DNA of 64,000 nt from positions 1,116,001-1,180,000 of the forward strand of contig JACKOF010000001.1 in NCBI GenBank assembly GCA_024234435.1, read 5' to 3'. The notes beneath the pieces are model-generated. The model ran no database searches. It was not told the DNA's origin and worked only from the letters and a program-made list of their open reading frames with translations. The number at the start of each line of letters is the position of its first letter. The stretch's first letter is position 1. A program made the position numbers and the translations under genes. The DNA comes from Pseudomonadales bacterium (GTDB lineage Bacteria; Pseudomonadota; Gammaproteobacteria; Pseudomonadales; Porticoccaceae). Shown here piece by piece: positions 30,156 through 42,250 of the stretch.

Positions 30156-30220
30156 AATTCTACCGTATTTTGGATTCTTTTTTCACGCTTTCAGCGCTTA
30201 ACAGACTCTTTTCAGCAAAA

Positions 30221-31669
<1,449 letters not shown>

Positions 31670-31696
31670 TTACCTGAAAAATCAAACCATTACCGA

Positions 31697-32932
31697 CTAT
31701 ATCTCGAGTAAAATCTTAGCCGGATTCTCAATCATATCCTTGATGGCTACTAGAAACTGCACTGCTTCCTTGCCATCAATCAAGCGGTGATCATAAGAAA
31801 GAGCAAGATACATCATAGGACGGATAACCACCTGTCCATTTTCGGCAACCGGGCGCTCCTGAATTTTGTGCATACCCAGAATTGCGGTTTGAGGGGGGTT
31901 GAGAATAGGAGTAGACAGCAAAGAACCAAAGACGCCACCATTGGTTATCGTGAACGTACCCCCCGTCATTTCTTCAATGGATAATTTGCCATCACGAGCC
32001 CGTGCGCCGTACTCGGCAATAGTGCTTTCTACCTGAGCAATACTCATCTGGTCTGCATCGCGAAGTACTGGAACAACCAGCCCCTTTTCAGTTGATACAG
32101 CAACTCCCACATCCTGATAACCGTGATATACAACATCCGAGCCATCAATAGAGGCATTTACTGCGGGAAACCGTTTTAAAGCTTCTGTTGCGGCACGAAC
32201 AAAAAAGCCCATAAATCCCAGACGGGTTCCGTTATGGCTTTTTTCAAATTCTGCCTTGAACTGGCTACGCAAATTAATCACACGGTGCATATCCACTTCG
32301 TTAAAAGTGGTCAACATGGCAGTATTCTGCGTCACCTCTTGCAGACGCTCGGCAATTCGCATGCGCATGCGCGTCATTGGCACTCGCTTCTCAACGCGTT
32401 CACCAGCAGTGGTGGTGGCAGAAAAAACTGGGCTTGATTGAGCACTCACCTGAGCAGGCTCTGATGCTACCGCAGCAGGGGCAGCCGCTGGCGCGGCCGA
32501 CAACTCCGCAGGGCTGTAATTAGCAATGTCTTCTTTAGTGATGCGACCATCCTTTCCACTACCCTTTACATCCGCCAGATTGATACCTTTTTCATCCGCA
32601 AGTTTTCGCGCGGCCGGGCTTGCTATCGCTTCTGCTGCTGATGCATCTGTTGCGGTCGGTTCAGTGGGCACTGAATCGGCAACCGTTGCGTCTTCTCCGG
32701 CCTCTACGCGGGCAATGACTTCATTGCTGAGTACTTCGTCCCCTTCGGCTTTAAGCACTTCTACCAGAGTACCATTAGCAGGAGCGACAACTTCAAGCAC
32801 CACTTTGTCCGTCTCAATATCGACCAGAAGGTCATCACGGGAAACAGTATCACCAGGCTGTTTGTGCCAGGTTGCAATTGTTCCCTCCTGAACCGATTCA
32901 GGAAAAGTGGGGGCCTTGATTTCAATGCTCAT
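31697..32932 (-). CDS. sucB: 2-oxoglutarate dehydrogenase E2 (dihydrolipoyl succinyltransferase)
   Basis: Core of the 2-oxoglutarate dehydrogenase complex. One lipoyl domain (residues 1-~80, lipoyl Lys in [10 protein letters not shown]), an Ala/Pro-rich linker, a peripheral subunit-binding domain ([28 protein letters not shown]) and the acyltransferase domain ending [15 protein letters not shown] with the catalytic His. Start at MSIEIKAP with AAGGA upstream gives 411 aa; six extra codons upstream are atypical. It follows sucA after 25 nt. Confidence 0.97.
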   Translation of the reverse strand: MSIEIKAPTFPESVQEGTIATWHKQPGDTVSRDDLLVDIETDKVVLEVVAPANGTLVEVLKAEGDEVLSNEVIARVEAGEDATVADSVPTEPTATDASAAEAIASPAARKLADEKGINLADVKGSGKDGRITKEDIANYSPAELSAAPAAAPAAVASEPAQVSAQSSPVFSATTTAGERVEKRVPMTRMRMRIAERLQEVTQNTAMLTTFNEVDMHRVINLRSQFKAEFEKSHNGTRLGFMGFFVRAATEALKRFPAVNASIDGSDVVYHGYQDVGVAVSTEKGLVVPVLRDADQMSIAQVESTIAEYGARARDGKLSIEEMTGGTFTITNGGVFGSLLSTPILNPPQTAILGMHKIQERPVAENGQVVIRPMMYLALSYDHRLIDGKEAVQFLVAIKDMIENPAKILLEI

Positions 32933-32957
32933 TTCAAAAAATCCTTGCAATAGCTTT

Positions 32958-35795
32958 TTATATAACTGGATGAGTTAATGCTTCGTTTACAAATTCTTTC
33001 TGCTCTTCAAGGTGGGTAGACATATACCCCGCTGCCGCAGCTGCAGACGCTTCCCGACCAACGTATTCAAGATACAGTTTCGGGTTCTTCTCATTGATTA
33101 CCCTTCTCAAGTGGTGTTGGGTACTGAACCATGCGCCCTGATTTTTAGGCTCTTCCTGGCACCAAACAACACTTTCAATATTTGGAAACACCTTTATCTT
33201 GTCTGCCAGGTGTTCTTCGGGAAATGGATACAGCTGCTCAATTCGAACAATGGCAATATCATCAATCTCACGGGCAGCATGCTCCTCATAAAGGTGGTAG
33301 TACACTTTGCCCGAGCAAAGAATCAATCTTTTCGCCTTATCCGGATCAACCTGTGTATCACCTATTACCGGCAAAAACTCCCCTGCTGCCAGATCATCCA
33401 GAGATGAAGTGGCCAGCTTGTGACGCAACAACCATTTTGGACTCATGATAATCAGCGGGCGACGCATCGGACGGATGGCCTGCCGACGTAACAAATGAAA
33501 GATCTGGGCTGGCAATGTGGGGATACAGACCTGGATATTATGTTCTGCACACATTTGTAAATAGCGTTCAAGTCGCGCTGATGAGTGCTCTGGTCCCTGT
33601 CCTTCGTATCCATGCGGCAACAACATGGTAAGGCCGCACAACCGTCCCCATTTGTGCTCACCACTGGTAATAAACTGATCGATAACCACCTGGGCACCAT
33701 TGGCAAAGTCACCAAACTGGGCCTCCCAGATAATCAGACTATCAGGCGTTGTTGTTGCATAACCATATTCAAAGGCCAACACCGCCTCTTCACTCAGAAG
33801 TGAATCATAGAGGTCAAACCGAGGTTGGTTCTCTGACACGTTCTTGAGAGGAGTGTAAGCCTCACCATTTTTCTGATTGTGAATCACGGCATGCCGGTGG
33901 GAGAATGTGCCGCGCCCGACATCCTGCCCGGTCATGCGCACCATATACCCTTGATCCAACAACGTTGCATAGGCGAGCAATTCACCCATCCCCCAATTTA
34001 ACGGCAAGGCACCGCCCGCCATTTTTCTGCGATCGTCATAAATCTTTTGGACTTGCCGCTGGGCAATCACGCCTTCGGGGATGTGGCAAATCCTTTGTGC
34101 CAGCTCCTTTAACTTTTGCAGGTCAAAGCTGGTGTCAGCTGGTGTTTCCCAGTCATGTCCGATATAGGGCGACCAATCGACATGCAAAAGTTCCTGCGGC
34201 TCGCGAACCAGATTGTGGGTAACGTCTTCCCCTTCATCCAAAGCAGCACGGTATTCGACCTGATACTGGTCGGCGACTTCTTCCGAAATAATCTGTTCTC
34301 TCACCAGCTGCTCTGCATAGATCGCACGAGTGGTTTTGTGCTTGCGGATAATTTGATACATCTGCGGCTGTGTAGATGAAGGCTCATCAGTTTCGTTGTG
34401 ACCGCGGCGGCGATAACACACCAGATCGATGACCACATCCTTTTTAAACTCGTTGCGGTAATCAATGGCAACCAATGTTGCGAGCATCACAGCATCAGGG
34501 TCATCACCATTGACGTGAAATACCGGCGCCTGAATAATTTTGGCGGCATCGGTACAGTATTCAGTTGATCGGGCATCATCACGGCGATGAGTGGTGAAAC
34601 CCACCTGATTGTTAATCACAATGTGAATGGTGCCGCCGGTTTTATAGGCCCGCGTTTGAGACATCTGGAATGTCTCCATAACGACACCCTGCCCTGCAAA
34701 GGCGGCATCACCATGAACCAGAATAGGTACAACTCTGTTGCCCTGGGTATCATTACGGCGGTCCTGCCTTGCACGACAGGAGCCCTCAACGACCGGATTC
34801 GCTATCTCCAGGTGGGACGGGTTAAATGCGAGCGCCAGGTGGACCTCACCATTCGGGGTTTCCAGGTTTGAAGAGAACCCCTGGTGATATTTTACGTCAC
34901 CCGAGGTGTGTACCAACTTCTTGCCTTCAAATTCCGAAAAAAGTTCAGCGGGGTTTTTCCCCAGCACGTTAACCAGCACGTTCAACCGACCCCGATGGGC
35001 CATACCCATTACAATTTCTTTGGCGCCAAATTCGGCCGCTCTGCGAATCAAGCCGTCCAGCATTGGAATCAGACTCTCACCACCTTCCAGGCCAAAACGT
35101 TTGGTGCCCGGATACTTGGAGTCCAGATGGCGCTCAAGTCCCTCAGCGGCGGTCAGCCTTTTAAGCACGTCAATTTTCTTTTCAGCGCCGTACTCGGGCA
35201 AGGAACGCACACTTTCAAAACGCTGCTGCAACCATTGCTTTTCGGGCAGACTGGTTACTTGACTGTATTCAATACCGAGGCTGCCACAATAGGTTGACTC
35301 CATGGCATCAACAATTTCCCTCAGGGTTGCTTCCTGCTTGCCAATGAATAAGGAGCCTGTCTGAAATGTGGTTTCCAAATCTGCAGGTGTCAGGCCATTG
35401 AAATCCAGTTCGAGACTCGGCACATGCTCCCGCTCCATCAGGCCGAGAGGATCAAGTTTTGCCTTTTGGTGACCACGGGCACGGTAAGCCGCAATCAGCT
35501 GAAGAACCTTAACCTGCTTGCGTTCGTGTTCTATGTTAATGCCACCGGATCCCGGTGCAGGTGTTGGTCTGGCGCGATTCCTGCCAAGTAATTCGAAGTG
35601 TTCACGGATGGTAGCGTGGGATGTGTCCGGGCCATTGCCAAGTGTCTGAGGAAGACTGTCAAAATAGCTTCGCCATTCTTCGGGCACCTGGTTGGCATCA
35701 TGCAGGTAAGTGTCGTACAGATCTTCTATATAGGCAGCATTCGCTCCCGACAAGTGGGAGGTGCGCAGGAACTGCTGCATAAGATTTTCGGGCAT
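32958..35795 (-). CDS. sucA: 2-oxoglutarate dehydrogenase E1
   Basis: Thiamine-diphosphate E1 component that decarboxylates 2-oxoglutarate and loads the E2 lipoyl group. The N-terminal [18 protein letters not shown] is the E2-docking segment typical of OGDH. The TPP core shows [39 protein letters not shown] and [12 protein letters not shown]. Length 945 aa fits (E. coli 933). An internal ATG five codons on could be the true start; neither has a strong ribosome site. It follows sdhB after a hairpin. Confidence 0.97.
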   Translation of the reverse strand: MPENLMQQFLRTSHLSGANAAYIEDLYDTYLHDANQVPEEWRSYFDSLPQTLGNGPDTSHATIREHFELLGRNRARPTPAPGSGGINIEHERKQVKVLQLIAAYRARGHQKAKLDPLGLMEREHVPSLELDFNGLTPADLETTFQTGSLFIGKQEATLREIVDAMESTYCGSLGIEYSQVTSLPEKQWLQQRFESVRSLPEYGAEKKIDVLKRLTAAEGLERHLDSKYPGTKRFGLEGGESLIPMLDGLIRRAAEFGAKEIVMGMAHRGRLNVLVNVLGKNPAELFSEFEGKKLVHTSGDVKYHQGFSSNLETPNGEVHLALAFNPSHLEIANPVVEGSCRARQDRRNDTQGNRVVPILVHGDAAFAGQGVVMETFQMSQTRAYKTGGTIHIVINNQVGFTTHRRDDARSTEYCTDAAKIIQAPVFHVNGDDPDAVMLATLVAIDYRNEFKKDVVIDLVCYRRRGHNETDEPSSTQPQMYQIIRKHKTTRAIYAEQLVREQIISEEVADQYQVEYRAALDEGEDVTHNLVREPQELLHVDWSPYIGHDWETPADTSFDLQKLKELAQRICHIPEGVIAQRQVQKIYDDRRKMAGGALPLNWGMGELLAYATLLDQGYMVRMTGQDVGRGTFSHRHAVIHNQKNGEAYTPLKNVSENQPRFDLYDSLLSEEAVLAFEYGYATTTPDSLIIWEAQFGDFANGAQVVIDQFITSGEHKWGRLCGLTMLLPHGYEGQGPEHSSARLERYLQMCAEHNIQVCIPTLPAQIFHLLRRQAIRPMRRPLIIMSPKWLLRHKLATSSLDDLAAGEFLPVIGDTQVDPDKAKRLILCSGKVYYHLYEEHAAREIDDIAIVRIEQLYPFPEEHLADKIKVFPNIESVVWCQEEPKNQGAWFSTQHHLRRVINEKNPKLYLEYVGREASAAAAAGYMSTHLEEQKEFVNEALTHPVI

Positions 35796-35843
35796 CAGGG
35801 CTACTACATTATTATTGTCTGGAAACTAACGATTCAAACAAGA

Positions 35844-35866
35844 AAGTGCGACATCAAGTCGCACTT
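35844..35866 (-). terminator. Attenuator-like hairpin between sdhB and sucA
   Basis: Perfect 9-bp arms AAGTGCGAC / GTCGCACTT with a 5-nt loop, followed on the minus strand by TCTTGTTTG. The left arm encodes the last sdhB codons and the loop contains the sdhB stop codon. It could act as a partial terminator between sdhCDAB and sucAB, sensitive to ribosomes at the stop. Confidence 0.55.
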
Positions 35867-36558
35867 CTTAACAGCATATTACGGATATGTCCAATGGCTT
35901 TGGTAGGGTTCAATCCCTTCGGACAGACTGAAACACAGTTCTGAATACCATGACAGCGGAATACACTGAAAGGATCGTCCAGATTCGCTAGGCGATTTTC
36001 AGTGTCCGTATCGCGGCTGTCCACAAGAAAACGATAGGCCTGAAGCAATCCTGCCGGACCGATGAACTTGTCCGGGTTCCACCAAAATGATGGGCACGAG
36101 GTGGAACAGCAGGCGCAGAGGATACATTCATACAAGCCATCCAGTTTTTCACGCTCTTCCGGCGATTGCAGCCGCTCAATGGCGGGGGCCGGTGTATTGT
36201 TCACCAGATAGGGCTGAATTTTCTCATACTGGGCGTAGAACTGGCTCATATCAATGACCAGATCGCGAATAACTGGCAAGCCAGGCAGCGGTCGCAATAC
36301 CAGTGTATTGTTTTTCACACACTCGGAGAGTGGTGTAATACAGGCCAAACCATTTTTACCGGAAATATTCACACCATCAGAACCACAAACACCTTCACGG
36401 CATGAGCGACGGAAAGCCAGACTTGAGTCCTGGGCCTTGAGCAGCTCAAGTACATCCAGAACCATCAAATCCTTACCACCGGTATCAACCTGATAGTCCT
36501 GCATGTAAGGCGCTTCATCGGTTTCCGGGTTGTAACGATAAATACTCACTTTCAACAT
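35854..36558 (-). CDS. sdhB: Succinate dehydrogenase iron-sulfur subunit
   Basis: Electron-transfer subunit of complex II, carrying three iron-sulfur clusters. The 2Fe-2S cysteines are in SCREGVCGSDGVNIS and GLAC, the 4Fe-4S set in CILCACCSTSCPSFWW, and the 3Fe-4S set in FRCHGIQNCVSVCPKG. Length 234 aa is standard. It lies 14 nt downstream of sdhA. Confidence 0.97.
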   Translation of the reverse strand: MLKVSIYRYNPETDEAPYMQDYQVDTGGKDLMVLDVLELLKAQDSSLAFRRSCREGVCGSDGVNISGKNGLACITPLSECVKNNTLVLRPLPGLPVIRDLVIDMSQFYAQYEKIQPYLVNNTPAPAIERLQSPEEREKLDGLYECILCACCSTSCPSFWWNPDKFIGPAGLLQAYRFLVDSRDTDTENRLANLDDPFSVFRCHGIQNCVSVCPKGLNPTKAIGHIRNMLLRSAT

Positions 36559-36572
36559 GATTCAACCCTTAT

Positions 36573-38345
36573 TTAGTAAGTACGAGCCTTCGGTGCGAAG
36601 GCTTCCATGGTCTTGGGAGAAAAGTTCACATCGCGTTTGCCCACCCGCTTGTCTGCCGGGAAGTACATGGAGTGACACAGCCAGTTTTCATCATCCCGCT
36701 CTTGGAAGTCATCGCGAGCATGGGCCCCACGACTTTCCTTGCGCTCTTCCGCGGTAATCGCTGTAGCTTCTGCCACTTCCAGCAGGTTCTGCAACTCCAG
36801 CGCTTCGATACGTGCAGTGTTGTAAGCATTACTTTTGTCGTCAAGACGTACGTTTTCAATACGAGGACGCAGCGCAGCCAGTTTCTTAATGCCTTCCTGC
36901 ATGAAGTCACCTTTGCGAAAGACACCAAAGTGATTTTGCATGATGTTTTGCAGTTCGGTCCGCAGCTCCGATGCGCTCTCGCCATCATTGCTGTTATTGA
37001 TACGGTTAAGGTTGGCCATTGCCGCATCGATATCCGACTCAGTGGCCTCGGTCAACTCAATACCTTCACGAAGTGATTTCTCGATAAACAGCCCCGATGC
37101 CCGGCCAAACACCACCAGGTCCAGCAATGAGTTACCACCCAAACGGTTAGCACCATGAACAGAGACACAGGCCACTTCGCCACAGGCGTAAAGACCTTCA
37201 ATGACTTTTTCTTTACCGTTCTCGTCGATAGTCAACGCCTGCCCATTAACATTGGTAGGAATGCCACCCATCATGTAGTGACAGGTTGGCACAACCGGAA
37301 CAGGCTCTTTGACTGGATCGGCATGAGCGAAGGTGCGGGACAGTTCGCAGATGCCGGGCAAGCGGCTTTCCAGTACCTCCTCGCCCAGATGATCCAGCTT
37401 CAGGAACACATGATCACCATTTTCACCACAGCCACGGCCTTCCAGAATTTCCAGCGTCATTGATCGTGCTACCACATCGCGGCTTGCCAGATCTTTTGCG
37501 TTCGGCGCGTAACGCTCCATAAACCGTTCGCCATCCTTGTTCACCAGATAACCACCTTCACCACGACAGCCTTCGGTTACCAGAACACCGGCACCGGCAA
37601 TGCCGGTTGGGTGGAATTGCCACATTTCAATATCCTGAACAGGAAACCCCGCACGCAACGCCATACCGACACCGTCACCGGTATTGATGTGGGCGTTAGT
37701 GGTGGATGCATAAATACGGCCGGCACCACCTGTAGCGAACACGGTGGCTTTTGATTTCACATAAACGGTTTCGCCCGTTTCAATACTGATCGCAATAACA
37801 CCGACTACAGCATTATCGGCATTTTTTACCAGATCAACCGCAAACCACTCATTCAAAAATACGGTATTGTTCTTGATATTGTTCTGATACAGGGTGTGCA
37901 GCAATGCATGACCGGTACGGTCAGCAGCAGCACAGGTGCGGGCCGCCTGGCCGCCCTCTCCAAAATTCTTTGATTGTCCACCAAATGGACGTTGATAGAT
38001 GCGCCCCTCTTCAGTACGGGAAAAAGGCAGTCCCATATGGTCCAGTTCGAACACCGCTTCCGGACCGACAGAACACATATATTCAATAGCGTCCTGATCA
38101 CCAATATAATCTGACCCCTTAACAGTGTCATACATATGCCAGCGCCAATCATCGTTTGGATCATCGCTTGCGATAGCACAAGTAATACCGCCCTGGGCTG
38201 ATACGGTATGGGAGCGGGTTGGAAAAACCTTGGTGATTACGGCCGTTTTATAACCGGACTGCGCCATCTGCAGGGCCGCACGCATACCTGCGCCACCACC
38301 GCCAACGATAACACCATCAAAAGAAATCGTTCTAATTGTGCTCAT
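36573..38345 (-). CDS. sdhA: Succinate dehydrogenase flavoprotein subunit
   Basis: Catalytic subunit of complex II, oxidising succinate to fumarate with covalent FAD. The FAD motif is [17 protein letters not shown], the covalent-FAD His lies in [11 protein letters not shown], the substrate site in [11 protein letters not shown], and [19 protein letters not shown] is the family signature. The start at [11 protein letters not shown] gives 590 aa; the upstream 20 codons would overlap sdhD and are atypical. It follows sdhD after 4 nt. Confidence 0.97.
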   Translation of the reverse strand: MSTIRTISFDGVIVGGGGAGMRAALQMAQSGYKTAVITKVFPTRSHTVSAQGGITCAIASDDPNDDWRWHMYDTVKGSDYIGDQDAIEYMCSVGPEAVFELDHMGLPFSRTEEGRIYQRPFGGQSKNFGEGGQAARTCAAADRTGHALLHTLYQNNIKNNTVFLNEWFAVDLVKNADNAVVGVIAISIETGETVYVKSKATVFATGGAGRIYASTTNAHINTGDGVGMALRAGFPVQDIEMWQFHPTGIAGAGVLVTEGCRGEGGYLVNKDGERFMERYAPNAKDLASRDVVARSMTLEILEGRGCGENGDHVFLKLDHLGEEVLESRLPGICELSRTFAHADPVKEPVPVVPTCHYMMGGIPTNVNGQALTIDENGKEKVIEGLYACGEVACVSVHGANRLGGNSLLDLVVFGRASGLFIEKSLREGIELTEATESDIDAAMANLNRINNSNDGESASELRTELQNIMQNHFGVFRKGDFMQEGIKKLAALRPRIENVRLDDKSNAYNTARIEALELQNLLEVAEATAITAEERKESRGAHARDDFQERDDENWLCHSMYFPADKRVGKRDVNFSPKTMEAFAPKARTY

Positions 38346-38349
38346 GGAT

Positions 38350-38724
38350 TCAAATTCCCCACAAAATATCAATGGCCCACAGGACGTAAACAAAAATAAC
38401 AGCAATCATGGCCAGCTGAAGTACGATGCGGATAGGCGTTGCTTTAGGCCCCATCAAGCGGACTGTGACATAATCGGTCAGAACGGCCCAAAGCCCAATC
38501 CAAGCATGCACAGCGACAGACAATACGGCCATCACATTAAATACTTTCATGCAAAAATGGCTATGCAGCGCCACCCATTGTTCATACTGGAGATCTGAAT
38601 TAATCAACAGATAGCCTGCCAAGAAGATTACATAGGCAGCCAGCACCACAGCTGTAACACGCTGTAATAGCCAGTCAGACAGACCACTGCGACCAAAGCT
38701 GGTCACACTTGTTGTTAAACCCAT
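38350..38724 (-). CDS. sdhD: Succinate dehydrogenase membrane anchor subunit D
   Basis: A 124-aa subunit with three transmembrane helices (residues ~21-41, 55-77, 95-118) that anchors SdhAB. Conserved features are [12 protein letters not shown] at the start, [10 protein letters not shown] (helix II, near heme) and [14 protein letters not shown]. The start is the ATG at 38724, seven bases after AGGAG; an ATG two codons earlier is too close to that site. The gene overlaps the sdhC end by 10 bp, as common for this pair. Confidence 0.93.
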   Translation of the reverse strand: MGLTTSVTSFGRSGLSDWLLQRVTAVVLAAYVIFLAGYLLINSDLQYEQWVALHSHFCMKVFNVMAVLSVAVHAWIGLWAVLTDYVTVRLMGPKATPIRIVLQLAMIAVIFVYVLWAIDILWGI

Positions 38725-39092
38725 AACCATACTCCTGTCAAAACAATAAGGATAATTGCCACAATCAAAACCAGCTTGGCACCAAGACGACCACCTTCCA
38801 GGGTTTCGCCAACACCTAGATCCATAATCAGGTGGCGTATACCTGCAACCAGATGGTACACAAGGGCAGCCAGAGAGCCCCAGATGAGAATCTGGCACAG
38901 CGGGTTGTCGAGGTGTTCCTTGATCGAGGCAAAACCTTCCTCGGAGGAGAGACTCGTCTCCAGCAACCAGAGCAGCAAACCGACAACGGCAAACAGAATC
39001 ACGCCGGAGATTCGATGTAAGATGGAAACGTAAGAAGTGATCGGGAGTTTTATTGTCCCAATATCGAGATTTACAGGTCTTTGCTTATCCAC
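38715..39092 (-). CDS. sdhC: Succinate dehydrogenase cytochrome b556 subunit
   Basis: Heme-b-binding anchor subunit of complex II. SILHRISGVILF holds the Ser and Arg of the quinone site, and YHLVAGIRHLIMDLG contains the heme-ligand His. Three membrane helices are visible. The start is GTG at 39092 (VDKQRPVNLD) with AGGTG upstream, giving 125 aa; the longer frame to 39221 is non-homologous and crosses the promoter. First gene of the block. Confidence 0.93.
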   Translation of the reverse strand: MDKQRPVNLDIGTIKLPITSYVSILHRISGVILFAVVGLLLWLLETSLSSEEGFASIKEHLDNPLCQILIWGSLAALVYHLVAGIRHLIMDLGVGETLEGGRLGAKLVLIVAIILIVLTGVWLWV

Positions 39093-39198
39093 AGTACCAC
39101 ACCTTTTTCCACATACCGAAGCAGTGGCAGATAAAGAAAACGGTTCGTCAGATTGCCTCCGGAAAGAAGACACAAACCGCCATTGAATTCGGCGTGAG

Positions 39199-39227
39199 AT
39201 TATAGGGTCAACACAGACCAATTACAA
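39199..39227 (-). promoter_or_regulatory. Sigma-70 promoter of the sdh operon
   Basis: On the minus strand TTGTAA (plus 39222-39227) and a perfect TATAAT (39199-39204) are exactly 17 nt apart. The leader to the sdhC GTG would be about 100 nt. It likely drives sdhCDAB and, by read-through, the suc genes. Confidence 0.8.
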
Positions 39228-39270
39228 CGCAACAAACGATAGAAAACGCTGCATTCGGGCAATTGCTGAA

Positions 39271-39298
39271 TTGACAAATTCCTTTATCCAGATATAGT
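39271..39298 (+). promoter_or_regulatory. Sigma-70 promoter of gltA
   Basis: A perfect TTGACA (39271-39276) and TATAGT (39293-39298) are 16 nt apart. Transcription would start near 39305, leaving a leader of about 95 nt. It is back to back with the sdh promoter, 45 bp apart. Confidence 0.78.
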
Positions 39299-39400
39299 TT
39301 GCGCCCTCTACCATGTTGTTTGTTGACCGTTTATAAGTGGCCCGATTAAGCAATACAGATTTGTCGGCATGATAAGCCCTTGAAGTTTCTGGAGAAACCG

Positions 39401-40672
39401 ATGACCGAAAAAACCGCCCATCTATCTATTAATGAAAACACGTCCATTGACCTGCCTGTTTATTCCGGCACCATCGGTCAGGACGTTATTGATATCAGCA
39501 AACTGGGTACTATTGATCACTTTACATTCGACCCCGGCTTCACCTCTACAGCTTCCTGCGAATCAGCTATCACCTTTATTGATGGTGACAAGGGGATACT
39601 TTTGCACCGTGGTTATCCCATTGATCAGCTGGCCGAGAAGTCGGATTACCTGGAAACCACCTGGTTGCTGTTTACTGGCGAGCTGCCAACCGACGCAGAA
39701 AAAGCGGCTTATGTTGAAAATATTACCAAGCACACCATGGTCAACGAGAGCATGCGGAATTTCTTCAAAGGCTTTTCCAATACGGCGCACCCGATGGCCA
39801 TGATGTGTGGAGCAGTAGGTGCTATGGGTGCTTTCTACCACGACTCGATGGATATCACCAATCCCAAGCACCGGATTATCTCGGCTCACCGTTTGATCGC
39901 AAAATTACCAACACTGGCTGCCATGTGTCATAAACACCATATTGGCCAGCCCTTCATGTATCCGCGCAACGACATGTCCTATTCAGAAAACTTCCTGCAC
40001 ATGATGTTTGGCACACCTTGCGATCAACCACATGTGAGCCCTGTTCTGGCAGATGCCATGGATAAAATCTTCCTGTTGCACGCAGATCACGAACAAAATG
40101 CATCGACGTCTACTGTTCGTTTGGCTGGTTCTTCCGGTGCCAACCCTTTTGCCTGTATTGCTGCGGGGATTGCCACCTTGTGGGGACCTGCGCACGGTGG
40201 TGCTAACGAAGCGGTACTCACCATGCTGGAAAAAATTGGTGATGTTTCCAATATTGACAAGTTTGTTGCCAAGGCAAAGGACAAGAACGACCCATTCCGG
40301 TTAATGGGTTTCGGTCACAGGGTTTACAAGAATTTTGATCCGCGTGCCAAAGTCATGAAAGAAACCTGTGATCAGGTTCTCAGTGAGCTGGGTATTAATG
40401 ACCCGTTGCTGGCCGTTGCCAAGCGGCTCGAAGAAATTGCTCTGGAAGATGAGTACTTTATTGAGAAAAAACTGTACCCCAATGTCGATTTCTATTCCGG
40501 CATCATTATGAAAGCCATCGGTATTCCTACCGATATGTTTACGGTTATTTTTGCCACGGGTCGTGTTTCCGGCTGGATCGCTCACTGGAACGAAATGATC
40601 AGCCAGCCTTACAAAATTGGCCGTCCCCGCCAGCTTTATACCGGCCCGGCAAAAAGAGATTATCCGGCCTGA
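39401..40672 (+). CDS. gltA: Citrate synthase (type II, hexameric)
   Basis: Condenses oxaloacetate and acetyl-CoA, opening the TCA cycle. The N-terminal [32 protein letters not shown], catalytic His in [16 protein letters not shown] and [10 protein letters not shown], and [18 protein letters not shown] with the catalytic Asp region are all intact. The long N-terminal domain marks the allosteric gram-negative type. GGAG seven bases upstream fixes the ATG at 39401, giving 423 aa. Divergent from sdhC. Confidence 0.97.
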   Translation: MTEKTAHLSINENTSIDLPVYSGTIGQDVIDISKLGTIDHFTFDPGFTSTASCESAITFIDGDKGILLHRGYPIDQLAEKSDYLETTWLLFTGELPTDAEKAAYVENITKHTMVNESMRNFFKGFSNTAHPMAMMCGAVGAMGAFYHDSMDITNPKHRIISAHRLIAKLPTLAAMCHKHHIGQPFMYPRNDMSYSENFLHMMFGTPCDQPHVSPVLADAMDKIFLLHADHEQNASTSTVRLAGSSGANPFACIAAGIATLWGPAHGGANEAVLTMLEKIGDVSNIDKFVAKAKDKNDPFRLMGFGHRVYKNFDPRAKVMKETCDQVLSELGINDPLLAVAKRLEEIALEDEYFIEKKLYPNVDFYSGIIMKAIGIPTDMFTVIFATGRVSGWIAHWNEMISQPYKIGRPRQLYTGPAKRDYPA

Positions 40673-40690
40673 ACGAAGGCCAATTGAAAA

Positions 40691-40725
40691 AAACCGCGCC
40701 ACAGGAAACAGAGCGCGGTTTTTTT
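40691..40725. terminator. Terminator between gltA and the beta-CASP nuclease gene
   Basis: 9-bp arms AAACCGCGC / GCGCGGTTT flank a 13-nt loop, with A-rich and T-rich sides, so it can serve both convergent genes. It starts 18 nt after the gltA stop. Confidence 0.9.
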
Positions 40726-40773
40726 ATGGCAAGTTACGCAGAAAGTGGCTCGATTTTCCGGCCACATTCCGCT

Positions 40774-42177
40774 CTAAAAAGTGATGGTCTGATGAAGAGA
40801 CGGGATTTCAGCTTTCCACCCTCTGGCTGCCAGCTCAATCTGTAGAGTGTGCTTTGCTTTTTCTTCCCCGTGGACCAGATACAGCTCCGGCTTGCTGTGT
40901 TTAAAGCCTTCAGCCCAGCTAATTAACTGAGACTGGCTGGCGTGTGCAGAGAAACCTCCCAGGGTATGAATTTTCGCGTTAACGGCTATATCATCGCCAC
41001 CAATCCGGTATTTCTTTGCTCCATCAACCAACGCTCTTCCAGGTGTTCCCATTGCCTGAAAACCCACAAAAATCACATGCGACTGTTTACGCCAAAGGTT
41101 GTGTTTCAGGTGATGCCGTATACGGCCGCCATTACACATACCGCTACCTGCAATGAAAATTGCGCCACGGTCAATTCTGTTCAGGGCAATGGATTCTTCG
41201 GTCGTCGTTGAATAGCGTAGAATTGGCAGGAACTTGTGGAGGCTTTTCTGGTGCCCCTGACTGCTCATTGCCGCCCTGTCTTCGTTGTTATAAACATCCT
41301 GGTAGCGATGATAAATTTCAGTGACAGCGATTGCCATAGGGCTATCAAGATAAACAACCTGATGCCGCAGTTTACCCTTTTGATATAGCTCGCCGAGCCT
41401 GAAAATAATTTCCTGGGTACGCCCAACCGCAAATGAGGGGATCAGTATGTTACCCCCATTTAAAGAGGCATCTTCCAGTACGTCTTCAAACTCCTGCAAG
41501 GTGTTTTCCATGGAACGGTGTTCACGGTCACCATAAGTGGATTCCAGCAAAAGCACATCAGCACTCTCAACCTTTTCTGGGTCCTGAAGCAAGGCTGCGT
41601 GTGAATTGCCTAAGTCCCCGGAAAATACCAGTTTTTTTTCTTTGCCGTTTTCCTGAAGAAATACTTCAACAATGGCAGATCCAAGAATATGTCCGGCATC
41701 GAGATATCGGATATCCACACCCTCCGCTATATTGACTCTCTGCCTGTAGTGCAGACCCTGACAGTAATTCAGGGTTTCTTCCACATCTCCCAGTCGATAT
41801 AGCGGCTCTATTTTGTCTTTACCCGCCCTTTGACGGCGTTTGTTTTCCCACTCGGCATCCCTTTCCTGTAACGATGCGGCGTCCTTTAACAGTACGTCAA
41901 TAAGGTCACTGGTTGGCCATGTCATATAGATAGGGCAATTCAACCCTTGAGAAACAAGTAATGGCAGCCTTCCTGAATGATCCAGATGGGCATGCGATAA
42001 AACGACTGCGTCTATCGCATTAACATCAAAAGAGAAGGGATCAAGATTTGCCTGCTCTTCTTCCCGCCGCCCCTGAAACAGGCCGCAATCCAGCAAAATT
42101 TGAACTTTTTCTGTGCGTAGCAAATAACAGGAGCCTGTAACCCCCTCGACTGCACCGCAAAATGTCAGTGTTGCCAT
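40774..42177 (-). CDS. MBL-fold beta-CASP ribonuclease-like protein
   Basis: A 467-aa metallo-beta-lactamase/beta-CASP protein. The metal motif SHAHLDHSGRLP lies near residue 60, a third His in DAGHILGSA, an Asp in VFSGDLGN, and beta-CASP motifs ESTYGDREH, IPSFAVGRTQE and the C-terminal GGFSAHASQ plus VHGEEKAKHT (RMMBL). This is the YSH1/CPSF73-like family, usually annotated as an RNA-processing exonuclease. In bacteria the substrate is mostly unknown. It stands alone between gltA (convergent) and an antiporter gene. Confidence 0.88.
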   Translation of the reverse strand: MATLTFCGAVEGVTGSCYLLRTEKVQILLDCGLFQGRREEEQANLDPFSFDVNAIDAVVLSHAHLDHSGRLPLLVSQGLNCPIYMTWPTSDLIDVLLKDAASLQERDAEWENKRRQRAGKDKIEPLYRLGDVEETLNYCQGLHYRQRVNIAEGVDIRYLDAGHILGSAIVEVFLQENGKEKKLVFSGDLGNSHAALLQDPEKVESADVLLLESTYGDREHRSMENTLQEFEDVLEDASLNGGNILIPSFAVGRTQEIIFRLGELYQKGKLRHQVVYLDSPMAIAVTEIYHRYQDVYNNEDRAAMSSQGHQKSLHKFLPILRYSTTTEESIALNRIDRGAIFIAGSGMCNGGRIRHHLKHNLWRKQSHVIFVGFQAMGTPGRALVDGAKKYRIGGDDIAVNAKIHTLGGFSAHASQSQLISWAEGFKHSKPELYLVHGEEKAKHTLQIELAARGWKAEIPSLHQTITF

Positions 42178-42250
42178 AAGACCTCAACTTGTTTTATTAC
42201 CGGGTTCTTAGTCTGTAGCATGTAAATACCACTATACCCCCATTCTTTTG

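Noticed and set aside
40774..42177. Beta-CASP protein as a beta-lactamase or glyoxalase II
   Set aside because: The beta-CASP insertion and the C-terminal GGFSAHASQ motif place it with nucleic-acid processing enzymes.
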